NCBI GenBank assembly: GCA_965197825.1
Contig: CBDANW010000002.1
Location: 930,001 to 994,000 of the forward strand
Direction: 5' to 3'
DNA: 64,000 nucleotides
Source: CBDANW01 sp965197825
GTDB taxonomy: Bacteria > Acidobacteriota > Vicinamibacteria > Marinacidobacterales > DATDRI01
The notes beneath the pieces were generated by a model, which was not told the DNA's origin, ran no database searches, and saw only the letters and a list, made by a program, of their open reading frames with translations. The position numbers and the translations under genes are program-made. This document shows, in pieces, positions 45,609 to 53,114 of this stretch (its first letter is position 1; every line of letters starts with the position of its first letter).

Positions 45609-45739
45609 GCTTCTTGTTTGCGGCGTACATGGTCATCTGGATAGCACTCTTCACGTACCTCATGAGCCTCTCGAAGAAGCAGCAGAGGCTGGACCGGGAG
45701 ATCGAAACACTCAAGAAGATCCTGGACGAGAAGAAATAG
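45605..45739 (+). CDS. ccmD: Small membrane protein CcmD
   Basis: This is 44 residues: one TM helix (FLFAAYMVIWIALFTYLMSL) followed by a charged helix (KKQQRLDREIETLKKILDEK). The size, the position after ccmC and the overlapping ATGA start fit CcmD, which helps release holo-CcmE from the CcmABC complex. Sequence conservation in this family is weak, so context carries the assignment. Confidence 0.82.
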   Translation: MSFLFAAYMVIWIALFTYLMSLSKKQQRLDREIETLKKILDEKK

Positions 45740-45744
45740 GCACC

Positions 45745-46254
45745 ATGCGTTGGTTCCTGGTCTTGGTCTTCGTCTTAGGGGGGACTCTCTCGATCATCTC
45801 ATCGGCGGCGAGCCCACTCACACTGCGTAAAGTTGATGCGCCTGCAATCAAAGAGTTCGTCCGCGAGCAACGCGGCCAAGTCGTCCTTCTGAACTTCTGG
45901 GCCACCTGGTGTCCTCCTTGTCTGGTTGAATTTCCAGAGATCGTGGCCATCGAGAAGACCTATCGCAACCGTGGCCTGGCTGTGATCTCGGTATCCGCAG
46001 ACGCCCCCAAAAAGATCGATTCCGATCTACTCCCTTTTCTAGAGAAACACCCGTCGGACTTTCCGATCTACATCATGCAAACCGACGACCGCAACGAGTT
46101 CATGCGCATCATCGATCCGGAGTGGAACGGTGACATCCCCGCCACGTTCTTCATCGACCGCGAAGGCAACGTGGCCACCAAGCAATTCTCCGCGGTGAGT
46201 CAAGAGCAGATGGAGCAGGCACTGGAGGTTCTCTTCGAAGAACCCGAGCCCTAG
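45745..46254 (+). CDS. TlpA/DsbE-like thiol-disulfide reductase (CcmG role)
   Basis: This is a 169-residue periplasmic thioredoxin-fold protein with an N-terminal signal (WFLVLVFVLGGTLSIISSAA). The active site is NFWATWCPPCLVEFPEIVAI, with WCPPC. The fold continues with LAVISVSADAPKKIDSDLLP, DIPATFFIDREGNVATKQF (cis-Pro in PAT). The position at the end of the ccm cluster suggests it keeps apocytochrome cysteines reduced, the CcmG role. It begins 5 nt after ccmD. Its stop codon is part of the palindromic repeat that follows. Confidence 0.9.
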   Translation: MRWFLVLVFVLGGTLSIISSAASPLTLRKVDAPAIKEFVREQRGQVVLLNFWATWCPPCLVEFPEIVAIEKTYRNRGLAVISVSADAPKKIDSDLLPFLEKHPSDFPIYIMQTDDRNEFMRIIDPEWNGDIPATFFIDREGNVATKQFSAVSQEQMEQALEVLFEEPEP

Positions 46255-46412
46255 TGCCATGTATCAGTGGATCGTTGCCTAAGGCTCGAGGCCATTTTGT
46301 GTGCTGGCGAGGCGTGCCGACGAAGTCATATCTGGATATTTCGAGGAGGCGCAACGAAGCCAGCGCGCAAAAGGGGCCGAGACTTAGGTGACGAATCGCT
46401 GATACAGGGCAC
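46254..46412. repeat. Long palindromic element, 159 bp
   Basis: Left arm from 46254 and right arm to 46412 pair over at least 47 nt with about three bases in four matching (terminal GTGCC, then TGTATCAG, CCTAAG, TTTTG), and pairing resumes inward with GCTGGC/GCCAGC. The centre carries ATATCTGGATAT, as in repeats A and B. The tlpA stop uses its left edge. It has the shape of a miniature inverted-repeat element. Confidence 0.75.
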
Positions 46413-46870
46413 TGGGAGGTGGCGGCTCGCCGCCGCACTGGTCGGTCTGCTGCTGGCGACCGAGGCCCTTTTCGGCCTGGCTTCCTTCGCGCGCGCGCCA
46501 CTGACCATCGACATCGGCCCCTCGACAGGCGCCTATCTGGCAGGATTCTCGGATAGCGAAGAGCGCCTACCCGTCACGTTTCGCTGGACCGGCGAGAGGG
46601 CCGTCATCGCTCCGCCGGTAACCGTGGCCCCCGGCCCGGGCGCGCTGGTCATCCGGTACGCCCGATTCGTCGACGAAACGGTTCGGGTACGTGTCTATGT
46701 TTCTGGCACACAGGCCGGTTCTTTCCTCGCCCGACCCGGGCGCTTCCGCACCCAGCGAGTGCCGATGACGCTCCCGAGTGGTCCGCTGCAGATCAGTCTC
46801 TTGAGCGAGACTGCGGAGCCGCGCCGTCTCGGCATCGCCGTGGATTGGATCCGCATCGAGCAAGGACGCT
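46413..46870 (+). pseudogene. Membrane protein N-terminal domain, both ends lost
   Basis: The frame opens in the palindrome and reads WRLAAALVGLLLATEALFGL (TM helix), then APLTIDIGPSTGAYLAGFSD and a beta-rich region VTVAPGPGALVIRYARFVDE to IAVDWIRIEQG. It resembles the N-terminal domain of the IS3-split gene at 30.6 kb (VDVGPGDADYTQGLSD). No start codon remains on the left. On the right it abuts, head to tail, the truncated end of a minus-strand GT2 gene at 46870. Probably a remnant of a glycan-locus membrane protein. Confidence 0.5.
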
Positions 46871-47360
46871 CACAGAAGTCGGAAGTCCCCCGTATCGGGA
46901 GGCACATCGATGGTTGCGATCGCGCGAACCAGACGGTAGAAGAGGTAGGCGGTCGCTCGTTTGAAGACCGATCCGCCTTGGCGCGCCTTTCGCTGAGCGT
47001 AGACGACGTCGAAGCCGTCCTTCCAACGACCCACGAGCTCTCCGATGAGCTCGGGAGGATCCTGTAGATCGGAATCCATCAGGATCACCGCGTCGCCTCG
47101 CGCATAGTCGAGACCCGCGCTCAGCGCAATCTGATGCCCGAAATTCCGGCTCAGCCCCAAGACACCCACACGCTCATCGTCTCGAGTCAACTCGTGTAAG
47201 AGATCCTTCGAGCGGTCGGTGCTCCCGTCGTCGACGTAGATCACTTCGAACGACAGTTCGAGGGCTTCGAGGAAGCGACGAGGCGCCGATTGAGCTCCTG
47301 GATCGTGGCTGCCTCGTTGAAAACGGGAAGCACGACGCTGAGGTTGGGGATCGCCGCCAT
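46870..47360 (-). pseudogene. GT2 glycosyltransferase (ArnC/DPM-like), C-terminally truncated and frameshifted
   Basis: ATG 47360 begins NLSVVLPVFNEAATIQELNR. A frameshift near 47285 brings the frame of VIYVDDGSTDRSKDLLHEL, LSRNFGHQIALSAGLDYARG and the metal motif ILMDSDLQDPPELI. It reaches PPDTGDFRLL and stops at 46870-46872. Relatives continue after DTGDFRL with a second domain and two TM helices, so at least a third of the protein is missing. It would have made a polyprenyl-phosphate sugar. The cut coincides with the cut of the plus-strand fragment to its left. Confidence 0.75.
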
Positions 47361-47403
47361 GGGTTTAGGCGAGAAGCATATCTTGGACTGTCACGCGAGG
47401 CCA

Positions 47404-47467
47404 GTGCCGTTCCAACTATTCGAGCCCAAGGAGCCGCGAGTCTTGGCCGCAAAAGTTGGAACGGCAC
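47404..47467. repeat. Perfect 14-bp inverted repeat
   Basis: GTGCCGTTCCAACT at 47404-47417 pairs perfectly with AGTTGGAACGGCAC at 47454-47467 across a 36-nt loop. It lies in the gap upstream of the SDR gene and could be a hairpin or a tiny mobile remnant. Confidence 0.85.
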
Positions 47468-47515
47468 CAGCTCCTTCTTGATGCCAACGCGACCAGCCAA
47501 TAGAATGCCATCATC

Positions 47516-48250
47516 ATGAGTGACAGACTCGCCGGCAAAGCCGCGCTCGTAACCGGTGCCAGCAAGGGAATCGGTTTGGGCATCAGTAACACCTTCTTGA
47601 AGGAGGGCGCACACGTTTTCTTGTGCGCGCGCGGGGAAAAAAACCTGGCGCGTACCGCTGCGGAGCTCGAGAAGATCGGCCCCGATGTCGGCTACGCGGT
47701 CGGCGACGTGGGCGATGCCGAGCAAGCGAAGCGGCTCGTCGAGGCCGCCCTTTCCCGCTTCCCGAACCTCAGCATTCTCGTCAACAACGCCAGCATCTTG
47801 GGCAAGAGAGCTCCGGTGGTCGAGACCGAAGCGTCGACCTGGGACGAAGTGCTTCGCATCAACACTTCGAGCCTTTTCTACGTGACGCGCCCGCTCCTCC
47901 CGAAGCTCATCGAGCATGGCAGTGGCTCGATCATCAATGTGAGCTCGAGCGTCGGCCGGAAAGGAAAGCCAAACTGGGGCCCTTATGCCGTCTCGAAATT
48001 TGGACTGGAAGGGTTCACGCAGGTCTTGGCCGAGGAGCTTCGTCCCCACGGCATACGGGTGAACAGTGTCAACCCCGGCGCCACGCGCACGGAGATGAGA
48101 GCCGACGCCTACCCCGACGAAGATCCCATGACCCTGCCGACACCGACCGACATTGCCGAGGTTTTCGTTTATCTGGCGTCCGACGAATCCGCCTCGGTGA
48201 CCGGGCAAGCGTTGGAGGCCCGGGACTACCTCAAGCGCGCCCCCGCCTAA
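47516..48250 (+). CDS. Short-chain dehydrogenase/reductase (FabG-like)
   Basis: This 244-residue classical SDR has the cofactor motif TGASKGIGLGISNTF, the NAS motif ILVNNASILGKRAPV, the catalytic Ser in INVSSSVGRKG, and YAVSKFGLEGF with the active-site Tyr and Lys. The C-terminus has VNSVNPGATRTEM, the usual PG segment. The Arg in FLCARGEKNL after the second strand favours NADP. Length is typical for FabG or sugar/steroid reductases; the substrate is not defined. It stands alone, followed by repeat B six bases before its end. Confidence 0.88.
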   Translation: MSDRLAGKAALVTGASKGIGLGISNTFLKEGAHVFLCARGEKNLARTAAELEKIGPDVGYAVGDVGDAEQAKRLVEAALSRFPNLSILVNNASILGKRAPVVETEASTWDEVLRINTSSLFYVTRPLLPKLIEHGSGSIINVSSSVGRKGKPNWGPYAVSKFGLEGFTQVLAEELRPHGIRVNSVNPGATRTEMRADAYPDEDPMTLPTPTDIAEVFVYLASDESASVTGQALEARDYLKRAPA

Positions 48251-48473
48251 GGGCCCGGGCAAGAATAACTACCTATTCTTGGACGCCGATGCATCCCGTC
48301 TGACTGCGTTGCTCGTCGCCTTCCGCAGCGAGCCTGTCGAGCGGAGGGCTAGGCCGCGTTAGCGGCCGAACTGGAAGAATGCCCATATATCTAGATATTA
48401 TTCACTTCTCGCGCCTTGCCAGACGGGCGCCTCGACGCCCAAGAATGGGCATTTATTTTTGCCTAGACCCTAA
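48245..48473. repeat. Stem-loop repeat, copy B
   Basis: Inverted copy of 11395-11587, closely matching from GGGCCCGGGCAAGAATAACT to CTTCTCGCGCCTTGCCAGAC. The left terminal hairpin CAAGAATA/TATTCTTG is perfect. The right terminus differs from copy A after CCAGACGGG and gains a second AAGAAT stretch. It overlaps the end of the SDR gene by 6 nt. Confidence 0.85.
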
Positions 48474-48501
48474 GTCCCTCAGGCGTAGGCTTTTCACCAC
48501 C

Positions 48502-48531
48502 TTTACACCGTGACTCCTGGCGCGTTACAAT
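48502..48531 (+). promoter_or_regulatory. Sigma-70-like promoter of the kinase gene
   Basis: TTTACA (48502-48507) and TACAAT (48526-48531) are separated by 18 nt. Transcription would begin near 48538, 24 nt before the ATG at 48562. There is no strong Shine-Dalgarno sequence. Confidence 0.5.
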
Positions 48532-48561
48532 CCCCGTTCGGGCCAGAGGCAGCCTAACTCC

Positions 48562-50238
48562 ATGATTTCTCAAATGCTCGGCCGCTACCGGATCCAAGCG
48601 GAGATTGCCCGCGGGGCGATGGGAAAAGTGTATCGCGGCTACGATCCGCTCTGCCGCCGCGTCGTGGCCATCAAGACCATCCGACCCGAGTACCTGGACC
48701 AGCGCAACGCCCGGGACTACTTACAGCGGTTCCAACGGGAGGCGCGCGCCGCCGGCGCTCTATCTCACCCGAACATCGTCACCATCTACGACGTCAGCGA
48801 CGACTATTCCGTCATGGAGTATCTGGAGGGAGTTACCCTCCTGAGTCTGCTCGCCCAACGCGGCGGTCTCAACCTGACGGACGTTCTGGACATCGTGGCA
48901 CCCATTGCCGATGCGCTGGACCACGCCCATCAACAGGGCATCATCCATCGAGACATCAAGCCCTCGAACATTATGATCTTTTCCGACGGACAACCGAAGA
49001 TCATGGACTTCGACGTCGCACACCTGGAATCAACGATCATGACCACCGACGGCGAGTCATTCGGTTCACCGCCGTACATGTCGCCCGAACAGATTCTGGG
49101 AGAAGAGCCCACTGCCCAGGCAGATATCTTTTCTCTGGGGGTCGTGACGTATGAGCTCCTGACGGGCCAGAGGCCATTCGTGGGCGACAAGATTCCGTCC
49201 ATCCTATTCCGGGTTATCAATCAGGAACCTGCCTCGCCCCGCAAGTGGAACGAGGATCTACCGCCTCGCTACGACAAAGTTTTCAGTACCGTGCTCGCCA
49301 AGAAGCCGGCCAACCGATACGCCACGGCGGCAGACTTCGTTCGCGCCCTGCAGTTGAGCAAGCGGGAAAGGATCGAGCTCTCGACACCGCTGCGAGAGCC
49401 GCGGTCGAGAAGGCCGCTCGCGCCGGCACCGTCCGTGCCCATGCGCCCAGTCGGAAAAGACACGCTCAGTCTGCCTGGAGTCGAGAAGGCTCCCCGCGAA
49501 GCGACTTTGCGTTCCGCGAAGGACATCATGGATCGGGCGGGCCGTAAGCGAGGATCTCCGGTACACCTGACTCTCCGACTCCGTCGCGCGACGTTCGTCG
49601 CCACCACGATTCTCTTGGCGGCCGCCTTTGCGGTCATCGTCGCCGTCTTCGTGAGTGCGAGCGCAAACGCTCCCCGTCCTCCTGCACCTGTCGAGGGGTT
49701 GCGGATCGAGACCGCCCCACCCGGAGCGACGGTTTGGCTCAACGGAGAGGAGGTCGGCGTCTCGCCTCTGGTGGTCGGCCCGGTGCCCGACGGCAAGATG
49801 GACCTGCGCGTGGCCAAAGAAGGATTCCTCCCGGCGGAACGAACTTTCGATGTTCAGGCGGGGGCACTTCCCCCCTTGGCGCTGTTCGACATGCTGCCCG
49901 CGCGAACGAGTCTCTTTCTGGGGACGGTGTCGGAAGGCGCGATGGTTCGGGTGGATGGGCAGCCCGTTGGACAATCCCCGATCGAGAACGTCCCCATTCA
50001 TCCGGGAAACCACACCCTCCAGGTAGATCGGGAGGGGTATCGGCCCTGGAGCTTCCAAGTGGAGGCGGAAGCCGGCGAGAGTCTTCATCTGGTGGCTCGC
50101 CTCACCGCTCTCGGAGTCGAGCCACGCGAAACGGTCCGTGAAGGAGATCTCGTCGAGCTCGGTCCCGACGTCACGCCGCCCCGGAGGAATTCGCGGGGAG
50201 TTTGCGACCTACCCGCAGGAGGCTATCGAGCAGGGTGA
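48562..50238 (+). CDS. Ser/Thr protein kinase with PEGA repeats, TonB tail displaced by a frameshift
   Basis: This is a 558-residue transmembrane kinase. The cytoplasmic kinase domain has the P-loop EIARGAMGKVYRG, Lys38 in VVAIKTI, HRDIKPSN (His129) and APE-like YMSPEQIL. The Mg-binding DFG is DFD here (Asp149-Phe-Asp151); the metal Asp is kept. One TM helix lies near residues 342-363 (TILLAAAFAVIVAVFV). The outer part has two PEGA beta repeats (RIETAPPGATVWLNGEEVGV, MVRVDGQPVGQSPIENVPIH). After VTPPRR, near 50180, the frame leaves a TonB-C domain that is found intact in the next frame, so this product ends in 11 foreign residues. It is preceded by its own promoter. A sensor kinase reaching the cell wall is inferred from PEGA. 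Confidence 0.88.
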   Translation: MISQMLGRYRIQAEIARGAMGKVYRGYDPLCRRVVAIKTIRPEYLDQRNARDYLQRFQREARAAGALSHPNIVTIYDVSDDYSVMEYLEGVTLLSLLAQRGGLNLTDVLDIVAPIADALDHAHQQGIIHRDIKPSNIMIFSDGQPKIMDFDVAHLESTIMTTDGESFGSPPYMSPEQILGEEPTAQADIFSLGVVTYELLTGQRPFVGDKIPSILFRVINQEPASPRKWNEDLPPRYDKVFSTVLAKKPANRYATAADFVRALQLSKRERIELSTPLREPRSRRPLAPAPSVPMRPVGKDTLSLPGVEKAPREATLRSAKDIMDRAGRKRGSPVHLTLRLRRATFVATTILLAAAFAVIVAVFVSASANAPRPPAPVEGLRIETAPPGATVWLNGEEVGVSPLVVGPVPDGKMDLRVAKEGFLPAERTFDVQAGALPPLALFDMLPARTSLFLGTVSEGAMVRVDGQPVGQSPIENVPIHPGNHTLQVDREGYRPWSFQVEAEAGESLHLVARLTALGVEPRETVREGDLVELGPDVTPPRRNSRGVCDLPAGGYRAG

Positions 50239-50455
50239 TGAGGGAACGGTCACCGTGGAGATGATCATCACCGAGGGCGGCCACCCGGTGGATCTACATG
50301 TCGTGGAGTCGGCCGGAACGAGCTTGGACCAGTCGGTCTTGGAAGCTCTTTGGGCCTGGCGCTTCCAACCGGCAGAACGAGATGGTGTGAGAGTGCGCGT
50401 CCGCTGGCGAGTGAGCCAGAGCTTCCGCCGCGGCCAGGAGGCGTCCGGGATCTGA
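50180..50455 (+). pseudogene. TonB C-terminal domain, displaced tail of the kinase gene
   Basis: The frame open from 50138 carries FATYPQEAIEQGDEGTVTVE, MIITEGGHPVDLHVVESAGT, SLDQSVLEALWAWRFQPAER and a final beta strand VRVRWRVSQSF. This is a TonB-C (periplasmic energy-transducing) fold of about 90 residues. It is the logical C-terminus of the kinase-PEGA protein, with the break near 50180 in a GC-rich stretch (CCGGAGGAATTCG). Whether a frameshifted full product is made is unknown. Confidence 0.7.
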
Positions 50456-50490
50456 GACCTAGCGACCCTCTTCCGGGAGCTACCCTCAGA

Positions 50491-51834
50491 AGGTGTGGAA
50501 ATAAAGTAAAGGCGGAGTAACCTTCCGCGTCACGAAACACGGCGTGAAGGGGCCAACGGAAGGAGACACCGCCATGAAGGAAAAGACCACAGGACGACGG
50601 AGCTCGTCAAGGGTGGCTTGGGAGTCGCTGGAGAAGTGGGCGAGGCTTGAGATCCAGGATTGGGTGCAGGAGCTGATGGTAGCCGAAGTCACGGAGCTTC
50701 TCGGGCGTGAGAAATCGGAGAGACGGAAGCCCGTGGACACAACGGCGGGCTATCGAAATGGATACGGTAAGCCTCGGAAGCTGACGATGAGCGTGGGCAC
50801 AGTGACGGTTCGCCGGCCGAGAGTACGGGACGTGGAGGAGAGGTTCGAAAGTCGAGTGCTTCCGCTGTTCAAGCGTCGGAGCGAAACGGTGAGCGAGTTG
50901 ATTCCGGAGCTGTACCTGCATGGACTAGCTCACGGAGATTTCGATCTGTCGCTCCGCGGGCTTCTAGGGGAGGACGCTCCACTTTCTCCCAGCACGGTGT
51001 CGCGGCTGAAACAGAAATGGCAGGGAGAGTACGAGCAGTGGCTAGCTCGCCCACTGGAAGAACTCGAGCTCGTGTACCTGTGGGTAGATGGCGTGTACGT
51101 GAAGGCCGGCCTTGAGAAGGACAAGGCGGCGGTGCTAGTTGCGGTTGGTGGCCTGTCCGACGGGACGAAAATCGTCCTGACGCTGGAGGCCGGGCATCGA
51201 GAATCCGAAGCGTCATGGTCGTCGCTGCTACGGAGACTGAAGAAGCGCGGTCTGAGATGTCCCCGTTTGGTGATCGGTGACGGTCATCTCGGCATCTGGG
51301 CCGCGACCCGAAACGTATTTCCAGAAGCTGAGGAACAGCGGTGCTGGAACCACCGAATCCTCAACGTACTGGACCGGATTCCGAAAAGGGACCAGGCGCA
51401 GGCCAAGCCGCTGTTGACGGCGATCCCCTACGCCACCAGCCTGCAGGAGTGCGAGACGAAGAAGGCCAAGTTCCAGGATTGGTGCTTGCGCAAGGGTCTT
51501 CCGGGGGCCGCGCACGTGCTCGACGAGGACTGGGAGCGGATGGTCAGCTTCTATTCCTTTCCCAAGCCTCACTGGCAACACCTTCGCACGAGCAACGTCG
51601 TGGAGTCACCGTTCGCTGCACTGAGATTGAGAACGGATGCGGCCAAAAGGTTCAAGAAAGTCGAGTCCGCCACTGCGACAATCTTCAAACTGCTTCTGGT
51701 TGCGGAGAAGAATTTTCGCCGGCTCAACGCACCGGAGCTGATGCGAGAGGTTCACCTGGGCGTTCGATTTGAAGATGGAGACAGGGTAACGGAGTCGTCG
51801 AAGGTTGCTGCTGCCTGAACTTTTTTACACACCT
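50491..51834 (+). mobile_element. IS256-family element 1
   Basis: 1344 bp. The ends AGGTGTGGAAATAAAG (left) and, inverted, AGGTGTGTAAAAAAG (right) are imperfect inverted repeats. A direct 8-9 bp target duplication is not seen (flanks CCCTCAGA and ATTGACAA), so one side may have recombined. The transposase is intact. Confidence 0.8.
50574..51818 (+). CDS. IS256-family transposase, intact
   Basis: This is a 414-residue Mutator/IS256-type DDE transposase. AGYRNGYGKPRKLTMSVGTV and VTVRRPRVRDVEERFES form the conserved N-terminal region. The catalytic residues lie in LVYLWVDGVYVKAGLEKD (Asp), RLVIGDGHLGIWAATRN (Asp) and LRTSNVVESPFAALRLRTD (Glu). The family RCWNHRILNVLDRIPK motif is present. ATG 50574 follows AAGGAG by 9 nt. 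All motifs are complete and the element could be active. Confidence 0.94.
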   Translation: MKEKTTGRRSSSRVAWESLEKWARLEIQDWVQELMVAEVTELLGREKSERRKPVDTTAGYRNGYGKPRKLTMSVGTVTVRRPRVRDVEERFESRVLPLFKRRSETVSELIPELYLHGLAHGDFDLSLRGLLGEDAPLSPSTVSRLKQKWQGEYEQWLARPLEELELVYLWVDGVYVKAGLEKDKAAVLVAVGGLSDGTKIVLTLEAGHRESEASWSSLLRRLKKRGLRCPRLVIGDGHLGIWAATRNVFPEAEEQRCWNHRILNVLDRIPKRDQAQAKPLLTAIPYATSLQECETKKAKFQDWCLRKGLPGAAHVLDEDWERMVSFYSFPKPHWQHLRTSNVVESPFAALRLRTDAAKRFKKVESATATIFKLLLVAEKNFRRLNAPELMREVHLGVRFEDGDRVTESSKVAAA

Positions 51835-51855
51835 ATTGACAAGAGCTCCTCTTCC

Positions 51856-52451
51856 GGCGTCGATAAACGAGATCTTACCAAACAGCATCGCCAGACGCCA
51901 GTTTTCGCCCGAGGTCAGGAGTCTTCCGGAACCTGGCCGCCGTCCCTCTCGGCGTCAATATAGGTGGTCTCACGAATCAGCGTGGCCAGACGCGCTTGGG
52001 CTGCGTCCCTCCTGGCGTCAATGTAGGTGGTCCCACGAATCAGCGTGGCCAGACACCGGTTCACTTCAGGACGCGACGATGGAATAGGGCTTGTTGCGTC
52101 ACGAGACCGGACGATTTCCGGCGAGCGGGGCTCAATCTGGAAGGATCTGCCAGCGCCAACAGAGCGTCACTAGCCGCTAGTGCTTGCTCCGGTCGAGATC
52201 TGTCGGAGCGCCTTTTCTCTTTCGGCCGCAAGATTGACTTCTGCGCGCTTCCACTGCGCGAGCCATTGCTCTTGCCACGGCGGCACCGATGAGGTCGTTG
52301 ACTTCATTGAAGAAATTATATCAGGTTCGGGCGTCATTATACGAGATCTTGCTAATAGACTTGGTCAGACGCCGGTCTCCGGAGGGTTTCGCTGCCGGCT
52401 CTGGCGTCGATACTTGGGATCTCGGTCGTCTCGTCAATCTCGCCAGACGCC
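51856..52451. repeat. Array of five 44-nt units with GGCGTC/GACGCC ends
   Basis: Units lie at 51856-51899, 51951-51994, 52014-52057, 52330-52373 (each exactly 44 nt) and 52403-52451 (49 nt). Each begins GGCGTC; three end GACGCC and the other two GACGCG and GACACC. The inside follows a loose consensus AATA...GAGATCT...AAT, then GG/GCCA before the end. Units 2 and 3 match at most positions, and 1 and 4 share ACGAGATCTT. The ends can pair, so each unit can form a hairpin. Spacers are 51, 19, 272 and 29 nt. Reading one frame gives ASINEILPNSIARR and ASLYEILLIDLVRR. The array runs up to the nucleotidyltransferase gene. Confidence 0.75.
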
Positions 52452-52501
52452 GGTCAGGCGCCCTTTGCGATTCTGTCGCACGCCTAGTATCCTTCTTGTT
52501 G

Positions 52502-53101
52502 ATGGCTCAAGACTCAACGCATATTCTGCGGGAGATCGACGACTTCCTTATGGGTGAATCGAAAGTTCATCGAACCTTGAGTCATATCGCCCGTCTTCTG
52601 GACGAACTGGGAATCGATTTTGCGTTGGCCGGTGGCGTCGCGGTCGGGTTGAGAGGGCACCTCCGAGTGACCGTCGATGTGGATCTCCTCATTACGGATG
52701 AGGGGCTGAAACGCTTCAAAGACCTGTGGCTAGGAAGAGGGTATGTAGAGAAGTTCCCGGGATCCAAAGGACTGCGCGACACCGAGACGGGCGTCCCCAT
52801 TGACTTTCTGATCGCTGGTGAGTTCCCGGGAGACGGCCGCCCCAAACCGGTAAGGTTTCCCGACCCGGCGTCGATTCCCCAGGTAGATAGTCCCTACCGG
52901 CTACTCGACCTGCGAACGCTCGTGGAGCTCAAGCTGGCGTCGGGTCTGTCGGCTCCCGACCGCCTTGTGGATCTGGCTGACGTATTGGCTCTCATACGAG
53001 CAAACGGACTTCCGGAAACCTTCGCCGATACTCTTGCCCCCTACGTGCGCGAAAAGTATCTAGAGCTCTGGGGCGCCGCTCAGACCTCGAGTGACTACTG
53101 A
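52502..53101 (+). CDS. AbiEii/MNT-like nucleotidyltransferase
   Basis: This is a 199-residue protein of the polymerase-beta nucleotidyltransferase superfamily. DFALAGGVAVGLRGHLRVTV with DVDLLITDEG gives the G-G...DxD active site (GG helix and two Asp that bind metal). TGVPIDFLIAGEFPGDG supplies the third acidic residue, and LLDLRTLVELKLASGLSAPD, RLVDLADVLALI is the C-terminal helix pair of AbiEii-type proteins. Such proteins act as toxins in abortive-infection or toxin-antitoxin pairs, or are orphan NTases; no antitoxin gene is seen next to it. The frame is open upstream to 52289 through the repeat array, but ATG 52502 is a better start. It converges on the C25 tail with a 14-nt gap. Confidence 0.78.
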   Translation: MAQDSTHILREIDDFLMGESKVHRTLSHIARLLDELGIDFALAGGVAVGLRGHLRVTVDVDLLITDEGLKRFKDLWLGRGYVEKFPGSKGLRDTETGVPIDFLIAGEFPGDGRPKPVRFPDPASIPQVDSPYRLLDLRTLVELKLASGLSAPDRLVDLADVLALIRANGLPETFADTLAPYVREKYLELWGAAQTSSDY

Positions 53102-53114
53102 ATCGGGTCCCCGG

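Noticed and set aside
47174..48262. 362-codon minus-strand frame opposite the SDR gene
   Set aside because: Antisense shadow of a textbook SDR on the plus strand.
51856..52451. CRISPR array
   Set aside because: Units are divergent, palindromic at the ends and separated by spacers of 19 to 272 nt; no cas gene is present.
51856..52451. Integron attC sites
   Set aside because: No RYYYAAC/GTTRRRY core, no integrase gene and no cassette-like ORFs between the units.
52289..52501. N-terminal extension of the nucleotidyltransferase through the repeat array
   Set aside because: The extension translates hairpin repeats; the NTase fold begins after ATG 52502.
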